DNA of 64,000 bases from Notospermus geniculatus (lineage: Eukaryota; Nemertea; Pilidiophora; Heteronemertea; Lineidae). The translations under genes were made by a program, and so were the position numbers. The notes beneath the pieces were generated by a model. That model saw only the letters and a program-made list of their open reading frames with translations. It ran no database searches and was not told the DNA's origin. Positions 44,785 to 56,769 of the stretch are shown piece after piece. The stretch is from assembly GCA_002633025.1 (NCBI GenBank), contig NMRB01000337.1:1-64000 (forward strand), read 5' to 3'. Position 1 is the first letter of the stretch. The number at the start of each line of letters is the position of its first letter.

Positions 44785-45560
44785 GCTTGAATCTTACACT
44801 GTATTGAATTCAAAAAGTCCTTACGTCCTCTGACGTTACTTTAGTGTAAAATGTACTATGCCCTACATGTATCTGAATACATTAGAGCCCTGCCTGCACT
44901 TTCTTCTATGTGTGCAGAAAACTGGGGCTTAATTCTTTAAGTACGTACATTGGTGGACAGAAATATTAGGACAGTGACCAAATCGAAGTTTGATGTAAGT
45001 TTCTGCCTGTTAACTTGAATGTAATGAACTCAACTTGTGTTCATATATTGTGGGAAGGGTCCTTCTTTCCCCTTGCTACAATTTCAGTTAATTACATAAT
45101 CAGTGGCAATTATGCAATGAGGTTAATGACAAAGGCAATTCTCGCCCTTGTTCATCAAAGGCATTTACAAACAAATACTCGTTTTTCTTCGTTTTTCTTC
45201 ACTTTTTCTTAAGAACAAAGCTTTACTCATGGTTGATGATACACTTGTATTACATAACATGTCTGACCAGTTACGTCATATCAAGGCACGTGTACAAAAA
45301 AAATGTAAATCACTTGAAATTAACAACAATCCCCATAATAGATGTGCAAAAATGAAAGTTAAAACATGATCAAAAATGTGTTAAAGACTTTATTCAAGCC
45401 AAAACATTTCATTTTCTTCTGATTCTTAACAGGCTGAAACTTACGTCAAACATCAAATTGGCCACTGTCCTAATATTTCTGTCCACCAGTGTATCAGGCA
45501 AGCATTTGGGGGACATTCTCGACGTCATGTGAGAGAACTAGTAGGCCACCCTCTTTGTTG
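44785..45560 (+). repeat. Dispersed repeat, copy 1, split by the Tc1-like MITE
   Basis: Matches 49847-50075 and 53500-53700 (TACATTAGAGCCCT..., TCAGGCAAGCATTT...). Confidence 0.75.
44948..45491. mobile_element. Tc1/mariner-like MITE, 544 bp
   Basis: Ends CATTGGTGGACAGAAATATT and complement CCACCAGTG, flanked by TA. It splits a dispersed repeat whose uninterrupted copies are at 49847 and 53500. Confidence 0.88.
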
Positions 45561-46282
45561 GAAAGGTCTAGGAAACAACTTCACAAGTGGTGTCCACCTC
45601 ACAGAATCCACCCCGACTGGAGTCATAAACACCATTCACAAGATCTATTTACACGTGATCGATGAAAGCCACGCTATCAAAAGAGAGACCGCCCAGTGTA
45701 TTTGTACATCGCGATATAATTGCACCGTGCAATCAATCCACGAGACATCGTTTAAGCAAACAGATAACTCGAAATTGAAAAATTTGATTAACGATGCACG
45801 TCAATTAAGAAAACACGTGAGTTATGACATTCTGGAGTCGGATATCATTATTAACCTTTGTCAGTTTCTGAAGTCTGAAATCGACGAAAGGTGAGGGGTC
45901 CGGCAATTGTCGTTGTATATTGCATATTGGGGTCTTGGAATATTTAACCCCTTGTCTCATGGTTATTTAATGCAGTCCCTTCCACAACATCGTTGGTTAC
46001 ACCGAAATAATTCTTACTACATGTACTACATATTGCTTTATCCCATGGACTATGGCATGGAGAAACTGTCGTTTACCATTATTGCATTGTAAAAAATATT
46101 ACTTCAGGAATGCAAGCGCGAACTAATGGCCGATCACATGATACAACATGTTGGTCCAACTTCTTCGTCTAACATGTTTGATCACAAATTTGGCCCCGCC
46201 ACACACGATCAATCTTATTTATCAAACTTGCTTACAAAAATGGGTGCGAATCTGCCTTTACCATTTGTAGAATTGCGATACT
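45561..46282. other. No gene recognised
   Basis: A 121-codon plus-strand frame starts in repeat DNA (GTTGGAAAGGTCT, also at 8230) at 45529; no domain seen. Confidence 0.5.
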
Positions 46283-46696
46283 AGCGAGGTTTCGCCAACC
46301 TGACAAAACACGAAGTATGAAATACGAAATTCAACTTCATTTCCAGGACCTAATAATGTATTTCTGGACATGGTGCCACAAATGTCCCTGCTGGTAGTGC
46401 GTCTTTTAGCATATCATATAAGACGGACAAAGTTATGGCGCATCTTTAAATTTTTAAATAGCGTACATGTATGACGTTAGACCGATAGAGTTATGGTATA
46501 TATTAAACTGTGAAATGTATCTTTCGTTTCCACTTCGTACAGCACCATAACTCTCCCGGTCTTACATGATGCTAAAAGACGCACTGGCAGCAGGGACATT
46601 TGTGGTACCAACCATCTCCAGAAATACACGGCCTGGAAATGAAGTTAAATTTCGTATTTCGTACTTCGTGTTTCGTCAGATTTGCGGAACCTCACT
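46283..46696. mobile_element. MITE (GTGAGGTTTCGCAAATCTGA family), copy 2
   Basis: Uninterrupted full-length relative of 24911, with CTAAAAGACGCACTGGCAGC in both arms. Confidence 0.82.
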
Positions 46697-47662
46697 CTTG
46701 CCTTTTACCATTATAGAATAGAGCCACTCAACGAAATTCAAAGTATCGGGATGGGTTGCTTTTTTAAATAATATTTAAGATAGACATAAAACTTAGTTCT
46801 GTTTGTTTCAGCAGTTTCTTTTGCACGTCATAGCGTCGCAGATGTAAATGCATCAACGTGTACATCAGGTACATGTAAGTGTCGACATCTTTACGGCAGA
46901 AAAAAGCACAAGGATCGCCAAGACAGGATACCACGGGTGGTTTCCCACAGTATAATGGCCATTATATACGAGGAAATAGTCGCCGGTAGTGCCTTAAGAG
47001 CTATCATTGAGAGAGAGCTGTACAATGGGATGGGACGTATGGTATGCTGGGTGGGGATATTTCGAGATTATTGATTGGTTGGTCGGAATGTGTGCCTGGA
47101 AGTTTCAGTTACAAAATGCGTAAACAGAAGCACTTTAGGGCGAGGAATTTGGCGATGGTACTGCTTTTCCTGTGTAGTATGCAGCCCATTGAATCAAATG
47201 TTTGACGAATTGGGCCGAATTTGTAAAACATAGCAAAAGCTTACAAGCCAAAGCCCCAAGGCCAAGCTTTTGCTTGTAAAGGAGAAGCACAAGCCAAAGA
47301 ATTTGCTCACAAACATATTCATAATCAATTGCTTAACCTAATGACCTTTTGTTATAAAGCAATACAAGATTTTCTATCTGATGAAGCTAATGCTCGCAAG
47401 ACAAAGCTTCTGCTAATTCTTATAGGGAGTTGCTTGTTCTATGACGCAAAAGCGAAACTTTATAAATACCTCTTCAAGAGAAAGCCCAGAAAAAGCAAAT
47501 GCTATAGTTTTTATGAATTCGGCCCATTGGTATGTACGGGAGTGGTCCTTGGGGGCCCGCCAAGGAAATCCAGTGCCCCTGAAAAGACAATTTTGCTGCC
47601 ACCTAAATGCCTCTTTCTTGTGATTCGCTGCCAAGAAACATCAACGGAAACGGAGATACATT
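46697..47662. other. No gene seen
   Basis: Short internal repeats of CAAGCCAAAG/AAGCTTTTGC type around 47225-47300; nothing else recognised. Confidence 0.5.
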
Positions 47663-47808
47663 AGGGAGGTTTAGAAATCAAACGATAAACGTAAACGTTC
47701 ACGACAACGTTATCTTTGTACCGAAAATGCAATAGAAAATCTGGTTAATGTGTACATATACATGTAGAAGTATGAAAAATAACGATCGTTTGATTTCTAA
47801 ACCTCCCT
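47663..47808. mobile_element. Palindromic MITE (same family), copy 4
   Basis: Ends AGGGAGGTTTAGAAATC and complement; a TACATGTA microsatellite has grown near the right arm. Confidence 0.8.
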
Positions 47809-47865
47809 ATTACCCAGTTTGTGTGCACACACGCTACTATCATGGACCAACATTGATGGACCTGG

Positions 47866-47968
47866 GGCCTGTTTCATGAAGTGACTTTAGGCTAATGGTA
47901 CCTTTAACCAAATGGAAAATGCATTGAAGTTAATGGTGTAAAGTCACTTTATGAAACAGGCCCCTTGT
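47866..47968. mobile_element. MITE (GGGGCCTGTTTCATGAAGTG ends)
   Basis: Arms GGGGCCTGTTTCATGAAGTG and complement, about 103 bp. Confidence 0.75.
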
Positions 47969-48699
47969 CCTAAATGTACAGGTACAGTAACTACATGCAC
48001 AGTATCTAAAACTTCGTATTAGAATTTTCCATCAGGGCCGAAGCCAAAGCATTATTGGCCCTGGTGAGTATGGAATATTGGCTTAAATTACTCATGTTCC
48101 TCATTTCGATGGAGTCTACTTGTCCTTACAAAGGCCCAAGGTTCAAAGGCACCATGGCTTGTAGGCTTACTATCCCATGCGACGGAGGCGCAGTTGGCCT
48201 ACCCCTGCAGCACTCCTCTTCCTCAGCCTATCGCACAAGATCCCACAATGTTTGTCCGATAAATCATTAGGCACCGTACTAAATATAAAGAAGGGAACAC
48301 AAAAATAGTTACTGTAAAGATGGCGGATTGTTAATCTCATTATAACCACTTAGGAGCTGGCACACGTTTGCCCGTAAAAGCATGTCACCTACAATAAAAC
48401 ACAATCCCACGAACTGCGCATGCCCAGTGGCACCGCTAATCCGATTTCGCGGGAAAACATGGCGGATGTCCTGATTGATGACGGTCGTGACTTCCGGTTT
48501 AAGGCTATATTTCAGGATGACAGGGCACCATCCCGTTCGTAAGGATACCTTAATTTTTAATAGACAGTTCGGATGACCTAGGGCCGTCATTCAAATACCG
48601 ATATCACGGACGGATTTTATTATCGTGGCTTACTGCTTTACTGGAGTTATTCTTTTGGAAGTTGGCGCAAGGAGATTTGGTTTATCATGTTTATCATGC

Positions 48700-49430
48700 T
48701 CCAAGTCCCGGGCCGACTCACACCTCTGGCCCCGAGGCCCGAACCGACACAACCAAAGGGTAAGATAGAGGACCTCAGGCCACAACCCCCTAGCCGACAA
48801 CCACCAAAAGTGTATACTTGGAGAAAAGATCTCAGGCCTCAGGCCCCGAGTCGATACAATCAAAGGATATATGAGAGAAGGCCCCAGGGCCCGAGCCAAT
48901 ACAAAGACCTCAATCCCCAGGGTCCGAGTCGACACGACAAAAGGATATAGGAGGGGGACCACAGGCCCCAGGGCCAAAGCCGACACAACCAAAGGGTAGA
49001 GAGGGGACAAGCTCAAGGCTGGAGCCGACACAACCAATGTGTGAAAAGGAGAGGGCCTCAGGCCAAGGTCCTAGCCGACACAACCAAAGGTATACATGTA
49101 GGAGAGGGGACCGAAGGCCCGAGCCGACTCAACCAAAGGGTATAGGAGAGAGGACCGCATGTCCAAGGTCGGAACCGACACAACCCAAGAGTACAGTGGA
49201 AAGCACGTCAGGCCCCAAGGCTCAATCCGACACAGCCAAAGGATAGGAGGGGGCACCTCAGGCCCCAAGGTCTCAACCGACACAACCAAAGGGTATAGGA
49301 GAGAGGGCCTCAGGCGCCAAGGCTCGATCCGACACAACCAAAAGGTATAAGAGAGGGGAGCTCAGACCCCAAGCCCGAGCCGACACGAGCAAAGAGTATA
49401 GGGGAGAGGACTCAGGCCCCAAGACCCAAG
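48700..49430 (+). repeat. Degenerate GC-rich minisatellite
   Basis: About 11-12 copies of a ~60-65 bp unit with CAGGCCCCAAG, CCGAGCCGACACAACCAAAG and GTATAGGAGAG. Units vary in length, so no frame stays open. Confidence 0.9.
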
Positions 49431-49846
49431 TCACATGCAAACCGTTCACTCTCCGGATACGCCCAGCAGTTGTGCTCGGGACATCGAATTGACACATCGA
49501 CACAGGACACTTCGACCCATCCCAGTTAAGCTATTCCATAGAATCACTCAAACGGCTCTTCATGTGCAATTGAGTCCTCAATTTTCCATCTGAATGACCC
49601 CCGATGTATTTCAAATGAACCATTCGTCTTTTCCGGGCGAGTAAGATGCATATCTCTCGCGAAAAGCAAGGAGTGTGCGCAAATCCGCGTAGCATGGATT
49701 TTGCTTTTCTGCGCATTACGCTTTCCAGATCTCTTTCTGATGTTGGTAGTCCCCGGGCAGAAAGATAGGCTGGATAGTCATGATTGTAAGTCATTGCATC
49801 GAATTGATGCAGAGAATGCTTTTTGGACGAAATCTCCGGCATTAAA

Positions 49847-50075
49847 GCCACACTGTATTGAATTCAGAAAGTACTTACGTCCTCCGACGTTAGTGTAGTG
49901 TAAAATGTACTGTGCTGTATCTGTAGGGCCGTATCTGCAGTTTTTTCGATCCTACTGAAATCTTGCGCTTGATTCTCTGAAGTAAGTATTAGGCAAGCAT
50001 TTTGGGGACCTTCACGAGGCTATGAGACGTATACCTGCAGTGCACTCTCCTAACACTTTGAAAATACCGGTAAAA
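49847..50075 (+). repeat. Dispersed repeat, copy 2
   Basis: Same blocks: GGCAAGCATTTTGGGGACCT and CACTCTCCTAACA. Confidence 0.75.
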
Positions 50076-50084
50076 TTGTGGTAA

Positions 50085-50340
50085 AGGGAGTAAGAAATAA
50101 AAGTGGAAAATAAGAAGTGGGAAATTTTGTAATTTTTCGTGAATTTTTTTCAATATCTGAAATTTTTTCCCATTTTGAGAAATACATGTATCCCCTGAAA
50201 AAACAGACAAAATGTCATGTCGAGTCATTTTAAGAAAATTTCTCAAAACGGGACAAAGTTTCAGCCAATTTGAGAATTTGAAAAATTCGCGCAAAAATTC
50301 CAAAATTTCCCACCTTTTATTTTCCACTTTTATTACTTAA
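50085..50340. mobile_element. AT-rich MITE, copy 4
   Basis: Copy of the 4193 family, inserted next to a dispersed repeat (49847-50075). Confidence 0.75.
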
Positions 50341-50675
50341 AGACTGAATGCCCATTTCGGTGTCTTCCTCGCCATGAAATGCTACAATAGATGAGTGCCC
50401 GTTTGGAAACAGCCCTCAGGGCGTTCAATATCAACTACTGAATATCAATTTCAGTGTTTCCACGCCATGAACACAGCTGAAGTGCCCCTTCCCGATACTG
50501 CTTCAGTCTTTTCTCAACTCCCCCACCCCATCAAAAAGAAGCCCGCAAGAAAAAAATCGACCAGAAACGTCCACAAAATATGGAAAAATCAACCTTCAGA
50601 AAAAAACCATGGCATCGCCTGCGCCGTCAAATTCATCTCACTCTCAACAACTTCTGTGGTCATCACACCATAGTC

Positions 50676-50960
50676 AGGCACAGCAGCCACGACCAAAAAT
50701 GGCAATTTTTTAGTATTTTCCCCCTGGTGACGCCATGAGTAAAATGGCCGAAACGGATTTTCTGTCGTCGAAGGCATTCCGTCCCACGCGGGACAGCAGT
50801 CACGGCCTTGTCAGGGACAGCAGCCACGACCGAAATGGCCAATTTTTTATTATTTTTGCCCCTGGTGACGCCAGGAGTAAAATGGCCGAAACGGATTTTC
50901 TATCGTCGAAAGCATTTCCCAAGCGGGACCTATCATTGACGAGATGCTCTACCTGCGGCG
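50676..50960 (+). repeat. Direct duplication, period 138 bp
   Basis: Two copies of a ~115-bp block with CCTGGTGACGCCA (50723 and 50861) and AAAATGGCCGAAACGGATTT. 138 is divisible by three and an 82-codon frame (50735-50983) runs through, repeating SKMAETDFLSSKAF. Confidence 0.8.
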
Positions 50961-51443
50961 TTATCAGAAAAAAAAATTGTTAAACACCATTTCCCTTTGG
51001 CTGAATAGGAATGATGATAATTCAGTTTATGCCATTAGTGTCAGCGGTAGCTAACTATGCAGCTGGGTTCACCCTGTGTGCAGAATTACGTATACATTAT
51101 CTACGTTAAACGCATTGATTTTCGCGTCCTAGTTGGATTAGGATGGGATTGGATGCGTTTGGAACTCCCTGCTGTGGGATCGTAGCTGAAGAACATTTCG
51201 AAAGATGGAATTTATTGCAGAGTCATGACATTCTTATGATGACGTAATTTTCACGGGAGACCTTTCTATATATAAATATAGATGGCTGACCCCGAACATA
51301 ACCATTCGAGGTCTGATCTAATCCTGTCCCTAATCCCCACCCAACCCTCCTCGTACATCCTTTAGGCCTACCCCCCCCCCCCCTCTAAAATCCTTTAAAT
51401 CACTAGGCCTAGGCTAGTTGGTGGTCAGTATTGGCTGATATTC

Positions 51444-51551
51444 ATAAAAGCTAGCAAATGCTTTTACTTAGATTTAGTGGTACATGTACATTTACATTGG
51501 ACCTCGCTGTGCAAATCTGAAGTAAAAGCATTTGCTAACTTTTATGAATAC
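51444..51551. mobile_element. Hairpin MITE (AGTAAAAGCATTTRCT family)
   Basis: Ends TATTCATAAAAGCTAGCAAA and complement. Confidence 0.75.
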
Positions 51552-51836
51552 CAGCCATAGGGGTTCCAATTTAAGGATTTCCAATTTTTCTCGTTGTTGT
51601 GGTCGTCGCTATCGTCGTCATTTTCCCCGTCGACCGACATCATTGTTGGCGTTATTACCTTCATGTAGGCCTCGTACCAAGTTGAGTGGTAGGTACGTTT
51701 CAGTGAAACGGTGATGCTTTCATTACAAAACATCATGCAATTTCTATGTGTTGAACATCCAAACAGCCTGCAGGCCCAGCGGACCTTCCAAAAAGGACTC
51801 TTATTTCTGATATTTCTGCGCTGTGAAAATCACATT

Positions 51837-52249
51837 AGCGAGGTTGCGCACTTTTCCGACTCCGACTCCGACTTCAACTACGAGAATGAATTGCAGTCCG
51901 CTGTGGACATCCTTGATAAAAACGATTTGATAGACGTTTCCAAATCGTAAAATGCCATAACTTTGTGGCAGAATTATTTTGACCTGTAATCGGAAGTGCA
52001 CATACATCGCAAATATTATAGTCGTGTTTCAAGTCGTAACGACTTGGCTTACGACTTCAACGGCTTCAATATTCATTATTTATCCGCACTTCCCATTTGT
52101 AAGGCCAATTTTTTCTGCCTTCAATTTATGGTGTTTGACGAAATGAAAACTTCTATCACATCGTTTTTATCAAGGATGTCCACAGCGCATTGCAGTTCAT
52201 TCTCGTAGTTGAAGTCGGAGTCGGAGTCGGAAAGGTGCGCAACCTCGCT
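51837..52249. mobile_element. MITE (GAGGTTGCGCA-CTTTCCGACTC family), copy 2
   Basis: Same family, 413 bp, arms AGCGAGGTTGCGCACTTTTC and complement. Confidence 0.85.
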
Positions 52250-52796
52250 ATTTTCCGTCAGACCACGTGACAAAAAGTCGATCTGACAGCGCATGCGTAA
52301 CACAGGTGGGATGGTCAATGCCTGGAAGAAGAAACTGCCATTACTGGTGATCTAATTTGTAGACAGTGTGCACCATGAAAGGCGTCTTTTTAAACATTCA
52401 AGTGAAAAAGTTAAATAGGGCACTCCTACAACTGAAAATGAATGAGAATGCGGGACGTGGAAACCTTTATGAAATGACACACGAAATTAATGATGTTTTG
52501 TGTTTTCCAAAAAGCTTCACTCAGAGATCTTTTCATTTAGTTCTAAAGCTAGGAATCCACCATTGATTTTCAAGCTGATTTTGCGTTGCGACTTGCTTTT
52601 GCAACTGGGTTGCGTTGAAAGTGAGCACTCGATCGCCGTAGTGGACTCGCTGGACGTTATTTCCACCAATGGCGAAGATGTGGTCAATTTCAGTCGGCAA
52701 TAGGAGCAGTCACCCGCGCATATTGCCAACAGATGGCAGCAAAGTCTTAGCGGACCAATGTACAGGAAAATCTACGTGATTGCTAACTTGGTCATA

Positions 52797-52950
52797 AAGG
52801 GCTAGGGTCGGACTTGGTCATAAAGTGCTAGGGTCGGACTTTAGCCTTAAGTATAACTGAAGTTAGACTAAAACTCTATGCTTGAAGCATTGAGAAAAGT
52901 CGGACTTTAATGAAAGTCTGGCTGAAGTCCGACCCTAGCATACGACCCTA
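52797..52950. mobile_element. MITE (AGGGTCGGACTT arms)
   Basis: Related to 35028 and 58995; the left end is duplicated (CATAAAGTGCTAGGGTCGGACT appears twice, trimmed here). Confidence 0.65.
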
Positions 52951-53499
52951 TCTCTCCTCCGCAAGGCTTTCAATTGTGCTATTGTTTCGACAACGATACT
53001 GCACACCTCAATTTCAGTTAGCAAGACATTTACCTTGCGTGTGGTTCAATCCATAATAAATTCATTCAAAGATTTTTTTCAATACCGGTATACGGATACT
53101 GTAGTTTGCTGTGCATAAAAAAATATGACTACGGGAATCCCAGGGGTAATACCGCACAAAATGCAAATTAAGAAGGTCAATATTTTTTCTCACTGAAAGC
53201 AATGTTTAAAATGCTACGGGTTAAAAAAATCCACCTTGTTGAAAAACATAATTAGCGTCCTCGGGGTAATTAAAATTCAATTAATGGAGAAGGATTTTAG
53301 CGCCGATTTGCTTCAGGCGATGATGTGAAGGTCGCTAAAAAAAGGATTGTGCACACATTATGGCCGTATTGAATTTTGATTATAAAAAATATGAATTTCG
53401 AAGGATAATAATATGAAGGAGTGTTAGTCCGATGAGAACGGTTTAAAGCCCCTCTGCATTCAATTTGAAGAAAAAAAACGAATCATCGCCGCGATTCTC

Positions 53500-53700
53500 G
53501 ACGTCGGTGCACGACGTCAGTGTAGTGTATGTACTATGCTCTATCTGAATACATTAGAGCTCTCCCTGCAGTTTTTTCAATGTGTGCTGAAAACTAGGCC
53601 TTGATTCTTGGAAGTACGTGTCAGGCAAGCATTTTGGGGACCTTCACAAGGCTATGAGACCTACCTGCACTCTCCTAACATTTTGAAAACACCATAAAAT
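53500..53700 (+). repeat. Dispersed repeat, copy 3
   Basis: Shows the empty site as ACGTGTCAGGCAAGC where copy 1 carries the MITE. Confidence 0.75.
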
Positions 53701-53826
53701 TCAATACAGCGGAGCTTTAAGTGTAAGCTGTGATCGTCAATTTTTTGTGGCCGTTGGAATGACAAACTTTACACTTCTGCTCCATCCGCGTCAATTTCGA
53801 ACGATTCCGTTTGTTGTCTCTCCCCT

Positions 53827-54009
53827 GATAAATATCAAGAAGTCAACTTCCAGAATCTTGCGAATTTTCGACCCCAACGGGGTCTTACTCAGGCACTTTT
53901 CAGTTGGAGAGAAACTTCTGGTCTCTCCAACTGAAAAGTGCCTGAGGAAGACCCCGGTTGGGGTCGAAAATTCGCAAGTTTCTGGAAATTGACTTCTTGC
54001 TATTTATCG
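53827..54009. mobile_element. Second palindrome with the same core
   Basis: Different outer arms (AAGAAGTCAACTTCC) but the same CTGAGGA-GACCCC-GGGGTC-GAAA block in each arm. Confidence 0.75.
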
Positions 54010-54150
54010 GTTGTATTTACATGTATAAGGGAATTTATTATAAAATATTTGTAACATAGGCCTATAGGCCTATAGGCCTATCCGTGATTTAACGAAAAAT
54101 CATAATTTCTTGCCTAAAACACCAGAGTTTACAACATTGTTCGGAATATA

Positions 54151-54438
54151 CACTGTTAGAAATAACAGAGGATTTTAGAGAAAATTCCTGCGGCAGATTC
54201 TCAGGAAGTGGATCTGATGTAAAATTACAGACTCAAAGAAATGTTAACAGAGACTTGACTGGAGGCTGACCAAATGATGATTTTATACTGCTCTCAGAAA
54301 GCATCATTATGGAAAGTCCAATTGAGTCCAACCAATACAGGAAAACATAAATCATAGCATGTGTAAATGTGACTGCAGGTTGCGGAGACTCTGCTGCAGG
54401 CAATTCCTGTAAAATTATTTCAATAATTTCAAACAGTG
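54151..54438. mobile_element. MITE (CACTGTTAGAAAT family), copy 3
   Basis: More diverged copy; the same GGAGGCTGACCAAAT core. Confidence 0.82.
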
Positions 54439-54665
54439 CAGGCATTTTATAATAAGCTCCCTAAACACAACCCAGAGGAATCGGAACCAGTCATTTGGTT
54501 TTAGGCCCAGGGCGGCTTGGAGATATGAGTAGGCCTATTGAGTAGGCTTAAAGTGTGGATTATTGTAGCGTCGATAACAGTGGGTTGGCATAGAGGCTCG
54601 AACATAACCGCCACGCGGAGCGGGGATTTCATACACACCCGAACCATGTAGGTCTATTTCTGGGG

Positions 54666-55027
54666 TAGACTAGTACCTGGTCCTACCGATGGTGTCGCTT
54701 TTGAATGGTAGGACCAGTCGTGGCCGCCATTTGTGGATGAATTCTGACAGTGACGTCACTTGAAAATTTTATGTAAATTTATTCAATTCTCATTACGGCT
54801 GACGTACCAGAATGCAGATAGAAGGTGACCGACCTTTGACCCAGGAAATTCACCAATCACGCCGGGGGTTTTCCATGTTAAAAATAGAAAATCTATCAAC
54901 ATAATAGTTCACATACTTACCACCTGCGCCAGCACCGACCAATCAGAGGCATGAAGGCGGTAGGCACGCCCGGTCCTAACATATGCAAAAGCCCGATGTA
55001 AAATAGTTAGGATCGGGTACCAGTCTA
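54666..55027. mobile_element. Mutator-like MITE (TAGACTAGTACCTGGTCC ends)
   Basis: Flanked by the exact 9-bp repeat TTTCTGGGG (54657-54665, 55028-55036). Ends related to 36306. Confidence 0.82.
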
Positions 55028-55036
55028 TTTCTGGGG

Positions 55037-55338
55037 ATGGTTGCTACCACAAAAGTCCCTGTTGCCAGTGCGTCTTTTAGCATATCATGTAAGACCGAGA
55101 GAGTTATGGTGCATCTTGAATTTTTAAATTTCTACGAAGAGGAAACGAAAGATAAATTTCAAAGTTTAATACATGTATACACCGTAGCTCCATCGGTCTA
55201 ACGTCATACGCTAAAAGACGCTCTTGCAGCAGGCGATATTTGTGGTATCAACCATGTCCTGAGATACATTATGTCATGGAAATGAAGTCCAATTTCGTAT
55301 TTCGTACGTCGTGTTTCGTCAGATTTGCTAAACCTCAC
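55037..55338. mobile_element. MITE (GTGAGGTTTCGCAAATCTGA family), copy 3, left end displaced
   Basis: Right part of the family; its left boundary is the Mutator-like element at 54666-55027. Confidence 0.75.
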
Positions 55339-55479
55339 TATTATCTTGAATTTCTACGAAAACTAACTTTCCTAATACAAGCAATACCGTCGTGTTTTCT
55401 CGCCTGAAGCGAACGCCAAGGAACAATTAAACTGAATTATTAATCCCATAGACCATCTATTATTGAATTATTAGTTTAT

Positions 55480-55902
55480 TTATCCGGTCGGACCAGACGG
55501 TTGTAGCAACCTTGTTCCCACCATGCAATGGTGTACCTGCAAGCATATACTGCGACTAGATATGTACTTTTGGGGACGTGCTTGCACTTGACTTGGTGAC
55601 AGAGAGGCGTCTGAATGAATTGCCAAAGTTTCATTATGTATATCAGTCCATGTAGTGTTTAGACCATAATACGACAGGGAAATATTGCTACACGCCGTAA
55701 AATATCGATCAAATTGACTTTTGCTTTGTCGTATCCGGAAAACTAGGGGCAAACGGACTGGATCCGTACGCCAATGAACCTCGCTTATAAGGGTAGGGAC
55801 ACACCTAACGCGATTCGCATGCGATTGGGCGACGCATGCGCCAAAACCTTTGTTTGCGTGCAGTGCGGCGGAAAATAACAAAGGCGTTGCCGCATGCGTC
55901 AA
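55480..55902 (-). CDS. Unrecognised open frame, possible exon
   Basis: The central part of this frame has three sequons (NIS, NTT, NET) in a segment reading SYYGLNTTWTDIHNETLAIH. A possible acceptor (TTTGCCCCTAG) precedes it near 55747 and a possible donor (GCAG|GTAC) follows near 55535. It lies between the nicotinic exons and the left repeats, but I cannot align it to a nicotinic subunit. Its start overlaps a palindromic element at 55791. Confidence 0.15.
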   Translation of the reverse strand: MTHAATPLLFSAALHANKGFGACVAQSHANRVRCVPTLISEVHWRTDPVRLPLVFRIRQSKSQFDRYFTACSNISLSYYGLNTTWTDIHNETLAIHSDASLSPSQVQARPQKYISSRSICLQVHHCMVGTRLLQPSGPTG

Positions 55903-55930
55903 CGAATCGCGTTAGGTGTGCAGCCACCCT
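55791..55930. mobile_element. MITE (GGGACACACCTAACGCGATT ends)
   Basis: First of three abutting elements; arms ACACACCTAACGCGATTCG and complement. Confidence 0.75.
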
Positions 55931-56087
55931 AAAGCCAAGCGCACATTTGCGACAAAACTCAATGCGTTAGGGGTGTTTTTTAAGTCGACTGACCCAACGC
56001 TATCGACTCGTCATTCAGCCGGATCAGTCGATTTTAAAAACACCCCTAACGCATTGAGTTTTGTCGCAAATGTGCGGTTGGCTTTAG
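55929..56087. mobile_element. Palindromic MITE (CTAAAGCCAAGCGCACATTT ends)
   Basis: Second of three; carries the AGGGGTGTTTTTTAAGTCGA hairpin seen at 2750. Confidence 0.8.
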
Positions 56088-56296
56088 CCTAGGTCACAAA
56101 TCCAGCGGGTCCCGTACGATTTTCCCCGCCCAGCGGCTTGCCGTGGATTTTAGAAACAGTACGGGTCCATTGCGATTTTCATTTTCATTTTCTTGTTCAT
56201 TTTCATTTGTACGGTTTTCATTCCCTGGGGATCAGGAGCAATCTGTCTGTTTTTACTCGCCGTACTACGGGCCCCGGAGTGGATATGTGACGGGGC
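56088..56296. mobile_element. CCTAGGTCACATATCCAC element, short copy
   Basis: Left end CCTAGGTCACAAATCCAG, right end GGAGTGGATATGTGACG. Same left and right arms as the inner element at 63217. Confidence 0.75.
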
Positions 56297-56769
56297 CTTT
56301 AGGGATTTATATAGACATGTATTACAATTTTGGATTGGTGGAGAAAAATTCCACCGTGCAGTATTAGCTTTCATCAACAATATATATTTTTGCTTTCATT
56401 GCATTTTACACCACCCCACCGCGCATCGGTCACGTGCCGTGTCAGCTGGCATCGCCCACCATTATTCGCGTCACATTCAGGTATCTGCGATCCTAAGGAA
56501 ATCATGACCCGCTTAGAATGCGTAATGATCCACGCGAGGCCGATAGACATAAGTTTCGCTTTTGTATCATCAGCTTCAGAGTGTGTCCTGCGCTAGAATT
56601 TCGGCAACATCCTCCCATAGCAGGCCGGGGTTGTCTCGATCCTGTTCATACCCCCGCACACTGTATCCAAGTTTGTGTGAGTGGATGAAGAGAAGCGAGG
56701 TAAAAACCCCTGCTGTGGGAGGATGTTCCACAATGGCGCTATGAACAGCCTCCAATAAAAGGCAACTCA

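Noticed and set aside
48687-49350. Pro/Arg-rich frames on both strands, collagen-like at first sight
   Set aside because: Products of the GC-rich minisatellite; unit length is not a multiple of three.
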